A stretch of 64,000 nt of DNA from Cruorifilaria tuberocauda (taxonomy: Eukaryota; Nematoda; Chromadorea; Rhabditida; Onchocercidae): positions 46,410 through 110,409 of the forward strand of contig JABVXU010000162.1 of assembly GCA_013365365.1 (NCBI GenBank), in the 5' to 3' direction. The notes beneath the pieces are model-generated. The model saw nothing but the letters and a program-made list of their open reading frames with translations, was not told the DNA's origin and did not search any database. Numbering within the stretch: the stretch's first letter is position 1; each line of letters begins with the position of its first letter. The translations under genes and the position numbers were made by a program. Of the stretch, positions 13,828 to 24,900 are shown one piece after another.

Positions 13828-14977
13828 ATGGGTAGGTTTTTGAACTCTTGTTCGCTTCTTTATCTCAACAATTTTTTCCTGTAGTACATAGCACATTTCA
13901 CTACGGCTTATACGGCTATAAGAAATCAGAAATTTAAAAAAAGCAGAATCTTATGAGGCGACACGAAATGACAACAATATTAGTCACAAACTTTATTTCT
14001 CACACAGAATATCCCTGATGGTAACAATTATAATTTTTAGCAAGAACGTCTAAACGAAGACCTGATAATTATGAATCAAAAGCAGGATGCTCAAAATATA
14101 GTGACACAACGATCAGTCAAAGCGATGATGAGGTGGAAAGTGCAGGCAGCAGTTGCAAGATTAAGTACACGGTACCAGTGGAAGAATGGCCATCACAACT
14201 TCAAGAGGTATGGAACATCTCCACTTCACATATCTCTTCACAACCCACGTCCACACAAGAAACCATTTCACACTGTCTGCTACTGAAAACCTCTGATGCT
14301 TTTATGACCGGGCCGCGTTAAATCATAGTAGCGATACTGGTTCCGGTTAAGAGTCGATGATTTGTGGCTTGGCTATTGGGAAAGGCGAGGGAATTTAGAG
14401 TTGAGGTAAAATCAACCAGGTATTGTCAGTATTTGAAATATCGGGTGGGAAGCCATTTGTAGAGTTTCATTGAAGATCATTAAAGATAGTGATTGATGTG
14501 TGCTGATAATACCACGAATGAGTCATAGAATCGATCAGTAAAAAGGAAGAAACTTTACAGACGTGGCGATTTCCATTTGGAACTTTGCTATGGATGTGAC
14601 TGTTAGTGTTTTGTCATCTTGAGCTCAGTTTGCGCTTAGCGAAACTGCACTCTGTGTCGTTCCGATTCCTGATGTTGGTGTCCTGGATGTGTTGTGGAAA
14701 GCCATGGCACGTATCTGTAGTGTGTGCATTATGGTTGCGTGTTGAGCAGCATGGTGCATTCCCACTTATTCACGTAGAAAACACCAAAATTTCATTTTTT
14801 TGGGAGCAATTTCTTACTGACCTTGCATTTCCGAACCATTACTATTTGCAGAAATTATTATCAACTAAATTTAGTCTAAAAAAAGTGGTAGAAAACTTGG
14901 ATGAAAATCAAGTGAAAAACTGAACTTCATTTCAGGCCGATGTCGAAGTTTTTATGCTAACTACAAATCGGCCGTAA
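13828..14977 (+). CDS. Small spliced coding unit of unknown function (70 codons), or N-terminal exons of the TRABID-like gene
   Basis: ATG at 13828 is followed by one base and a strong donor (ATGG|GTAGGT at 13831/13832). The acceptor at 14040 (TTTTTAG) opens exon 14041-14207 in phase, giving a protein that begins MARTSKRRPDNYESK and ends this exon with 'VPVEEWPSQLQE'. A strong donor follows (AAGAG|GTATGG). The next clean acceptor (TTTCAG, 14935) opens exon 14936-14977, 'ADVEVFMLTTNRP' and stop, again in phase: 70 residues in total. The N-terminus is basic and the middle is rich in Ser and acidic residues. No family is recognised. Equally, the 14207 donor is in phase with the acceptor at 15657 of the TRABID-like gene, which would make these exons its N-terminal extension. 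Reading through the donor gives a third option, with a stop near 14321. Confidence 0.55.
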
Positions 14978-15657
14978 TACACTTAGAATAGTGTACCTAA
15001 ATACATATATAATAATGTCAATCGTTGAACATATTTTAGGCATAGTATCCGTAGAGTATCTTCAGCACTGCAAAATACATCGCTTTATTTTTTTCCTGTT
15101 TGACTCCATTTATGTCGAGGCCTATGGTAGGTATCAATATGACTCGAATGTCATTTTTTTGTGAGGAATATTCCTTTGTATTATACAGACCGCTTCATCG
15201 CTGGAAAACGCCATGCGTTTTGCGTCACGATGTTTTTGATAAATTTGGTGAACAGAGGCCCTCTGGTGATAATATTTCTGTCCACGAATCTGGAAGTTAG
15301 CTTACTGTTGCCCCCACTTACGTTTTCTCTAATAAACTAAGTTCTGGTGAAAGCAAATCTTAAATGTATTTAATAAACTTGCTAATAATGTTTGGACGGG
15401 ATTCAGTGATAGATACCAAAATGGAGATGACTACATAACAGAGCATTGTCGTCACTGAAGCATATTTTATTTGAATTCTAAAATTGTTTTAAACTCACAA
15501 TATTGGTGGATACAAGTACACAGCGTTGCTGACCATCAGGGAATTTCTTGCATACTTACTATCATTATTCCTGTTAGTTATACTAATTTGCAGTTTGAAA
15601 TTAATTGGTGACGAGATAAAAATGAAACTGTTTATCGCGTACTTGATGTTTTTTGCA

Positions 15658-16035
15658 GGATAAAATGGCAAGCGATATTACAGAAAAATGGGCGTGTTCA
15701 CAATGTACCTACGCAAATTTTCAAACGGCAAAAGTGTGTACGATGTGTCGTACTCCACGGCACTCAATTTTTATTACCGAGCCACCTTGTACTTCCAGTG
15801 CCATTTGTGGTGGTGACGAAACTGAACAACGGTGGCCTTGTCCGGATTGCACATACCTGAATGTCCTGAAATCTCGTCATTGTACGGTGTGCATGTGCAA
15901 ACGACCTACTAATTTTGATATTGAGGATGAAAAAGAATTCGTTTGCAAAGGTCACAGATTTTGAAAGATAAAGTAGTTTTCAAATTATTTCTCTGTTAAA
16001 TTTTCTTCTTTGACGGTAATGTTCTTTTCTTTCCG

Positions 16036-16069
<34 letters not shown>

Positions 16070-19000
16070 CGGTCATTGAACATTTTGTGATGGGCTCCCG
16101 AAGTATTCTTTTATTAATATTCGTTTTATTTGACTCTTACAAATATCTTCTTTATATCAGATGAATGCACAGTCGATCTCGAACAAGTTGAAAAGTTAGG
16201 AAAAGCACTGCATAAGTGGGATTGTTCGCAATGTACTTACAAAAACTGGCCTAACGTTAAACATTGCACGATGTGTGGTACACCGAAAGATTACGTTTCT
16301 GTGGGTATTGGTAGCGATATTGCTGGGCAAGATTCTTATGGTTTGTATTGTTCAAGTTATATTTACTATAGCTTTGGAATATTTTAATGTTTTCTTAAAC
16401 ATGTTGTATTGAATTGATCCAATTACCGCTATACAGGTTTTGTTTGATTTTTACATAGTTTTTTGTTAGATTTATATATTAAGATTAAGTGGAATTAGGA
16501 AAGATGGAAAAAGGAATACTTTTCCATAGTTATACACCTTATGCTTTTTCATATGAAATAGCTAGAACCTTTTTTTTTGAGCAAAAGGCGATATTGCAGC
16601 ATGTCGTTCGTTAGTAAAGGAAGAAACTGATGATCTACCAGAATATGCGGAAAAAATTACGAAAGGTTTATAATTAAAAATTTTTGAATTTTGTCGCATA
16701 AATAATATTCCTGCATAATATAATATCTGTGGAAGCTGCAGATTATTACATGAACTTCGTGCAAAATCTGTTTAAAGATCATGTGCATAATTTTTACCTA
16801 TTTGATAGCTTTTTACATAAGTGAGGTTTTAGATTTTGCTGAAGGTGGCAGTGAAGAACATGGAGTTGGGAAAGTGGCTAATGTAAATTTAAATAAGCGG
16901 ATTACCTTTCTCGATATGTACCTTTCTCATTTAAATAAATCAGTAAGTTATCAAAATGAAGTTTTATAGCATGCGTGTTTTCTGACTGACTATTTTTATT
17001 GCTCATTTGCGTATCGCTTAAAACAATGTGCAGGTTGACACGGGTTGCGCATCATTCCTAGAAACATGTGCTGAAATCTTACGACAAAGTAGTGATGCTG
17101 AAGCGAAACTTATTCATTACATTTATCATTACGGCGAAAGCAATCGAAGAATCAGTGGCTTTGAGGTTAATTTTTGATAGTCTTCAATATTTGTTATAAA
17201 ATACTTCTTTTTTTCCTGTTACATTTCTTTGCTGAAAAAAACTGAAATACTATGGCCAATTTGTGTCATCTATTTGCAAAATCACCAGTACCATAATTTT
17301 CGGTTTGTTGAAAATGTTCATCTCCGAGTAAGATACGACTATAGGCAGAGCAAATTCATGCTTATAAAACTCCTGCTACATCCACTGTTATCAGAGAACT
17401 TCTATTTCCATTATACGATTGTGTTATTTGTATTAACTAAATTTGACGTTTCTGAGGCATACTGCTACTATGTAGTTACCCTATGAAGTATCGAAGTTGG
17501 GGTTCATCAGAATTTCTTTTTCGTTTGTGGAAACTTTACTGCAGAGTTCTACTTTAGTTCTTATATAACACTGGGATACTTTTTTCGATTTCATTTAATC
17601 ATTGAATTTTCAGACTATGTTGATGAACGATGTTGACGAAGAGAGCGCATCAACACTTATCAACCGCTCAATTGTTGATATCATTCGAGGCAAGAACAGC
17701 CGGATTTTGGCAAGCGTACCAAGATTTTTCATGGATTCTTTATCTTGCACAGTTGCAATTCCAGGATTAGGTATGCATTAATTTATTCCTATCTGGAAAG
17801 AAACGTTTTTATACGAAAAGATCGAGGCAGCAATATCATGTTTTCTTGTGATTTTAATTTTTTTCTTAGAAACACATCTTCATGGATTCTTCTGCTCTTT
17901 CGGAGGCGAATTTTGCTTTCTGGATTTTGATGAGATTTCGTATTTAAAAAAAAAATTACATTGCAACTGTCGCATTTTCGTAACTGTTATATGTCTTGCT
18001 ATATTTAATCGTTATTTTATATTTTTTTTGGAGCAAGTGGTAACTTTTCTGACGAGATTCACAAGAAAATACGCGAAAGCATGTACGAAGATTATGATAT
18101 GACGCGTGTTGCTAACAATAATGCCTTGTTCACATTACCAAGTGGTGATTTTTCATTTATTGATGACTATGTCAGCAGGGTGTTTGCTGCTGATGTATTA
18201 CTATGTTATTTATGTAAACCTTAATAGAATGTATTCTCAACTGGTGGATCGGCATCACTATTTTAGACGGTCAGGATTAGATTCTGAATAAGCTGATTTA
18301 TCCGAATGTGATAGAGTGTTGTCATAAATTTTTCAGCGATTTATGATTTGCGACCATGGGTAGTTTCCGGTGAAAGTAACCTACGTGTCCTCATGGATCT
18401 CGACGATCGTCGTAAGATTTTCACATGGTGTTCTACAAACAAGTGAATTGTAATGAATTTTGTAACAGTTTTACCGACGTGCTTATCATTGTGAGAAATG
18501 TTCAACTTTTACCACCAACTGTAGCAAACTTATTGAAGGGAAAATTCTGGTACATTTTGTCTTGGAACATCTATGTTGATTCAATTTTAGAAGTTCTTGA
18601 TACCGTGTGCTGCATGGATGCATATTCTCTATCGGGACCAACAGGCTATCAGACTTATGCACCAGTACTGTTGCGAAATCGGGGAGGAGGACACAGCCTT
18701 GTGGATGCAGTTTCACAGGTTCATATATATTTAAGTGAAATCGAAATATGTCCTAACAAACTAGGAATTGATTTATAGTGCTATTTTAACTTGATGCAGT
18801 TTGATTTGTAGACTTTCAGAAGTTTATCGCTTCTTTCCTTTCAGGCATTATGGGGTGTAATCGACAAAAGCAATACACTTCGTAATGCACTCTACCACAC
18901 TTTATATGCAATGGAAACAAAGTAAATTAAATTGGATTTCCCTCCTTGTTTTCGATCTTGTTTTTTTTTTACTTTTATCAACGGAAACGGAGAATATAAT

Positions 19001-20321
19001 AGCATCTCTGTTCGTCTAGCAAGTTTTTTAGCTTTCGAGGTCGATGGGCAACTTCTTTGATGAAACTTGGATTAAATTTTGATATTTGGATGATGCAGCG
19101 TCACTGGTCAAGCATTATTGAGTGTAATGACCCTGGTTTCCCACTAGAGCAGGTATTTCAGATTTTTTTTTTGGAAACAAAATTGAAGGAAATGTTTTCA
19201 AGCTAGCTGTCTATGTCTAAATATTTCAGATTCATGTACTTGTTTTGGCACAAGTGTTAAATCGCCCAATCATTGTATTTCCTATTGAATCATCAAAATT
19301 AAACCCATTCCCCGCTCGGGATGGACGTTCTGATGGTTGGAAACATCCAGTTGAAGGATTTTACCCACAACTGCCTGGTTTGAATAATTACCGATTGTGC
19401 CCACCTCTACTACTTGGCTATACTAATGGAAATTTTTATGCACTTGTATTACCTCCACGTCCTGTTATTGGTTAGTTTTGTTGTTACTCTGTCCCAAGTG
19501 TGAGAAAAATTTTTTCAAAACTAGTAAAATTCATTTATTTGCTGTAGACCTTGAAATCTTTTTTTGAAATGGTACAGAATAGTGGTCTCTTTTGAAAAGA
19601 TTTCAATAACTTGAAAGTTTATGAAGTTGAATAAAATGGCTGAAACTGTTTGAGTTTTTCTATGATTTAGGACGAGCGGATCCAGGTCGTCCATCACGTA
19701 TTTATCGCTATATACGCTGTCCACCTTATCCTCTTACGGAGTATGTGCAGTTTGTGAATGATGTAAAGGAAGCGGAAGATTTCATTAAGGACAACGTCGT
19801 CGTTGATGTGGATTGTAATGGGCAACAATGGATTTATCATTCAACGTTTGGTTCATCTCATACAAAGAATGATTTGGGTTTTCTGTTATGGAGTAAGTTT
19901 TTCATCTAATATGGAAATTTCTGAGCTCTGTGTAGATGCTTATTGTGAAGTAGTTCCACTTTCGGTAGTGAACTCATGAAATTAAAACTTCGATTTCTTC
20001 AGAAGATTGGATTAAGACGCATTTTCCAAAAATCATTCGCGAAGACTGTGAGGTAATATTTTTTGTGTTCTTGACCAGTAAGTTTGTCCTCTGCTTTTTA
20101 GAATACTTGGGTTCTTCTGTTATACTTTTGAAGCTGTGTCGAAATTTCCTCCATAAATGAGAACTTTTAAACTTCATTTTTGTTGCATAAAACATTCGCC
20201 CATTACTACTCAAAACTTTGAACATTTATAATGGATAAATGTTTTTAGGTGCAGAATGGAGTTACAACTTCTGAAGATAATGCTTCAAAAATGGGCAGGA
20301 TCGGTGGCAAGTCACCTTAAA
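15658..20321 (+). CDS. ZRANB1: TRABID/ZRANB1-like OTU-family protein, catalytic residues replaced
   Basis: Active TRABID trims K29/K33/K63-linked ubiquitin chains. The leader acceptor is TTTTGCAG|GATAAA at 15657/15658 and the start is ATG 15664. Exon 1 (to about 15949) holds two NZF fingers ('WACSQCTYANF', 'WPCPDCTYLNV'); exon 2 (about 16161-16340) holds a third ('WDCSQCTYKNW'). All keep the ubiquitin-contacting Thr-Tyr. The ankyrin-like part follows (about 16580-16664, 16820-16941, 17034-17163, 17614-17771, 18036-18170). The OTU domain spans 18337-18411, 18592-18718, 18846-18922, 19036-19151, 19231-19470 and 19670-19892, with short C-terminal exons 20003-20052 and 20250-20321. The active-site stretch reads 'NRGGGHSLVDAVSQ|ALWGV' against human 'NRTAGDCLLDSVLQATWGI', so the catalytic Cys is Ser. 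The second-site stretch reads 'GYTNGNFYALV' against human 'GYTRGHFSALV', so the catalytic His is Asn. Phases across 18411/18592, 18718/18846 and 18922/19036 were checked and fit. Estimated length about 690 residues (human 708). The family is sure; loss of activity is inferred. Confidence 0.9.
16036..16063. repeat. TA dinucleotide microsatellite
   Basis: About 13 consecutive TA units lie in the intron between the second and third NZF finger exons of the TRABID-like gene. Confidence 0.9.
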
Positions 20322-21949
20322 GTCACTATGCTGTAGAATATTAGAATGGTTATGATTGTACTTGTTACGATTTTGGTAAAAATATGCACTGACTGATAGC
20401 AGTGGAGATGAGAACGTCTCTTGCATTTTAAATTAGTTTAAATACTGACCAAATCCTAAAAATCTTTCGAAATGGCTATATTATTTGAATAGTAATGAAA
20501 TGGAATTTGTATTAAATTTATAATGGATATACTCTTTAGTAGGAAAGACTAATTGCTGCTAATTATTTATATTTGATATTTTTTGTGGTAGGCGCCTGAA
20601 TAATATGCTGCAAATGCAAAATGCCGATTATAAAGATTACATATGTTTGAGTTCCTCTACAAATGCTTCATATACTCAAAATTGAGTAACAGGTACTTCA
20701 GAATGTACAAAATTTCATGCGAAAACTTGTAAATTTTGATAGGAACAAATGATCGTGACACTTAATTTTGTTAGGTTTATTTATGAAGGTTTTCGCTCGT
20801 GTTCTGAAACTTAATTATGCGCTATCATCCTTAATTTTTCATAGATGTATGAATGTGGGTCTTTCAATAGAAATAATCTATATTAAAGTTTTACAGTGGT
20901 GAAAAGAATATTTCCTTACAGACATATTATATACCGCAATCTTGTATATTAAGAATCAAGAAGTGCTGTCGAATTGAGTGGGTTTTTAAAATAACTTTTT
21001 GCGGGTTGGTAGCAGTGTTGGAGTGTCCGGAATCCGGGCTGTACAGAAAGGTGAGGTTTCGAAATGTTGCCTGAGTGACGTTATAATGAGCATTTCCTAA
21101 CGGTTTGCACTAGTGAATAGGGTGGAGTTGATATACTGCGTACAGGGGCGCCGTGTTGTAAATGAAAAGTGGGTCCGAAGTTCAGATGCATTCCAGATCC
21201 GGTCGACTAGAGTAATTTCTAAATGCTTAACTTACTCATTCTGACCTGTATGAAATTAGGGTTAAGTTCAACGTGGTCTTTATGTATTTAGGCAAGTTGA
21301 TGAGATAAAACTTTCAGCTGAAGAATACAATAGTGCACAACAAATATGAAAAATAAAAACCTTTAAAAAAACGAAATGAAAGCGGTTGAAGATGGCAAAG
21401 TCATGACGCTTAAAACTGTTTGCAAACTTTTTACTTTGCAGTAGCATTATTAAGATGGGCAGAGAAAGACATGACAAACTTGTATAAATTACAAACTTTT
21501 TATTGACTGTACCCGAACTTTATTGGAATATTTATAAATGAAAGCCCTGAAGAGAAAAATTATCACTTTTCCCTTTTTCGCTACTCTGTGTTTTAATTTC
21601 CTTTTCCCACGAAAAAATTGATTTATTGCGTAACCTGAGTCGATTCTTTCAATTCTTTTAACATATAACAGTTTAATGGTCCAGAACAGTTTTCTATAGT
21701 CCTTGAAAGACTCACGTCTTATATTATTACATATAAGTGTATCCTACTGAACCCTATGATTGATATGAATGAAAAGTTGAAAATTTAGCCAATATTTTTG
21801 GTTCTCAGAAAGTGAAGGTAAAAGATTCGTATCATTAACAGTGGACCTAATTCATGAGATGACGAGTGATGGTTTGTTCTTGTTCATTTAGTAAATCTGG
21901 CACACACAAAGCTTGTGTTTAACGCTTGAGATTTAAATGTATGCAACTA
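20322..21949. other. Intergenic region between the TRABID-like and Ig/FN3 genes (convergent ends)
   Basis: Both flanking genes end here, so it holds two 3' ends. Most is AT-rich with no coding signal. A GC-richer patch at about 20990-21200 has an open minus-strand frame of about 50 codons (containing 'NAHYNVTQATFRNLTFLYS') without a convincing start or splice context. It could be a further 3' exon or chance. Confidence 0.4.
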
Positions 21950-24900
21950 TCAACCATCTGTCGAGGAGGATATTTGACTGTCTCTAGAGGGTTCGTCAGG
22001 TGTTCCACTTGTTGCCGACGGCGCAGACAGTGCTATATACTGTGCATTGTTTTTTTCTATACTAAAGAAAATTTCTGAATTACAAATGTTAATAATTTTC
22101 TTCCATTCCTATGATTGAAAATATGGTACTATGATACTACTATTTAAATACCACCTTTTTTTAACCAAATTTTTTTAGAATGATAATATCAAGAGAAAGA
22201 ATAATTTTAGATAATATATCATATTTTTGAAAATATTCTTAATTTAAAGAAAACTGTATTTACCGTTTTGGCGTTAGTAATTGCACGCCAGGAGAAATAA
22301 CAGTCATATGATTTCGCGGTATTACTTGGCTGTTATTTTTCATTCCTGTAAAGTCTAATTAAAATTTCAAATATAAGTTATTTCATCAGGAAATCAAGTC
22401 GAATTTGGCGATTTTCATTTTTGAGGACAGCTACTCAAATGAATGCGAAGGTATAAATACTGCAAGAAGCTTTACGAACACTGAAATTTACACTTAAAAT
22501 GGGACTTGATACTGCAGTTGACGTCACTGACAGTTGGTGGATTGACAAAATTTTGTCTTTCAATCAAAAGGGTATGATATTTCTCAAAAAACCATGACTT
22601 ACACACAAAATAAATAAAAATTAAAATTTGTACAGCCATCTGCAGTTTAGAGTGGAAAAATGAGATGATGAAAGCAGGAATAACCTTTAAACCAAAAAGA
22701 TTCGTTATGGTCGTCAATGGTTGGTAAAGTTTTTTGTACTGGCATCCGAATATCATTAACTTCTGATATCACATTTTCATATATTTTCCCATTAGTCCAT
22801 AATTTGTCTGAATGGATAAAATCCTGAGCATGACTTACACAATCAAATTAAATAAAAATTAAATTTTGTACAACCATCCACACAGTTCACTCCACTGATC
22901 AGCATCGGAATCAGTTGAAAGTGACATAGGACACTAAAATATTTTGAATTCATTGAACCTTTGAATGAAGAAAGAAGAGTACTCCTCCTCTCAAAAAAGT
23001 TATCTTCACCATACAGGTCAGGCATGATGTCGTAATCTTTGCTGAATGAAAAACTTTTCAAAGACGCAATAGATGATAGTCGATTTTCACTACACTGCAA
23101 AGAAAGCAATCTCTTCTTACTCTCTTTCACTTTTTTTTAAACTGAAATGAAAGCTTTCATTCTTAGAAAGATAACTAAAATATATGCATAAATTCCACGT
23201 ACAACAGGCAATGCTTCCTACCCACGGTAAGTTCAATTCTTTAATTGGAACAGACTGTTGCCTAATCTAATTATCATCCTACTGTTCTAATACACTTAGA
23301 AGTTTTATTTTCGCCTTTAGTTAGCAAAAGGAAATTCAGTAAAAATTTTTTTTCTCAACCTTCATCTTAAGGGGAGCAAATTCATTCACATCAATCATGG
23401 TTGACATTGCTATGGCTGGTTCGTAGTAAAGGTGTGATTTCTGAACCCGTTGTTCGTTGAATATTCTATGTGAAGTGTCCATGAATTTACCACGAGCAGC
23501 TTGAAATAAAAGAAGATTACTTTTAACAACAACATAAGAAAATTTTTCAATAGCAATAAAATATTAATTGACTAGGCTGAGATAATACTGATCATTTAGT
23601 CCTCAAATATATTTCTGTCTCTACTTGAAGAAGTTTCAGAATCATAAACTTGATACAATCATACAGTTATGTCACTACAATTACTTGAAAATATACCTCT
23701 GCCAATTTTCCTTGCATGTTGCTGCCTGAGATTGAACAACAATAAGCCAAACATGATAAAAATAATTGGTAAAAGGAATGAGCCGAATATAAGGAGAAGA
23801 GTAGTACTTTGTGTGCTCAAACTTGATGTCAAGTGTAAGAAACGATGGTTGAATAATGTCAAAAGACTTGCAGAACCGCTGATCGTCGAATTCTGTGATG
23901 TTCTATCTGTATGAATGACACAGAAATACAAGTGTTAAGAAATGAATCAAATCTAGAGAAAATTATATAATTTTTATAAAATTATATTGTACAGATAAAA
24001 ATTCAACCTAAAGTACGTGCAATGGATGGTTCACTTCGTTGGCTCGTTTTGTCAGCAAATTCAACTTCTACAACGGCCCGATATTCCGTAGAAGGTATTA
24101 AATTACTTAAGTTAATCATCGAAAATGAACTGTTCAATCGCATCTGAACATTGCAATTTAACTTTGGAAAAGTAATAGTCGACTAGTCGGTAATATTAAC
24201 AGTGATCTATATTTCATGATTCCAAATCGTTTTAATGACTCAAAATTTTTGCATCTAATCTAATGTAGAATTACCGTATGAGTGTAGTTTTTATCAGAAA
24301 CATTAGCATAGGAAATAAGAAAGGCTTCGGGAGATCTGATGTAGTTTGGAGCAGTATAATTCCAATAGAGCTGAAGAACGGTATCCGAAATTGGAAAAAA
24401 GAAGGTTATATTAAGTTGTGAATTGATTTCTTTAGCATTTTCGAGTGCTTGTTCAATTTTAAACCATTCGGTAGGTGGAGTTGATATAATGCTCTGATCC
24501 AACATCTTCGCTAACACCCGAAATTGATATCTGAAAGTTGAATTTTTCATAATTTATGGACAAATATTTACTATATATCGTTTTGTCAGCAAACTCAACT
24601 TCTACAACGGCACGATATTCCGTAGAAGGTATTAAATTACTGAAGTTAGTCATCGAAAATGAACTGTTCAATCGCATCTGAACATTGCAATTTAACTTTG
24701 GAAAAATTATTCATTTAAAATGTTGCGCATTCAAAAGCTTAAAAATCTATTTATTAATAATATGGACGTAACTATTTTATTAGTAAAATAACTTCCTTAT
24801 GTGATAAAAATCGAAAGCCAAGTATGTCAGAAGCAAAAAAATATAACATCTCTAAGCTTCATATCTCTTCTTTCTTTTATATGATTTGGTTTTTTCTCAT

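Noticed and set aside
14606..14923. Plus-strand 105-codon ORF between the small unit and the TRABID-like gene
   Set aside because: No recognisable feature and it lies in the intron of the best splice model; it could be an alternative exon but is unsupported.
18425..18591. Upstream part of an open frame running into the OTU active-site exon
   Set aside because: The GTAAGA donor at 18411/18412 and acceptor at 18591 join in phase, so this stretch is intron.
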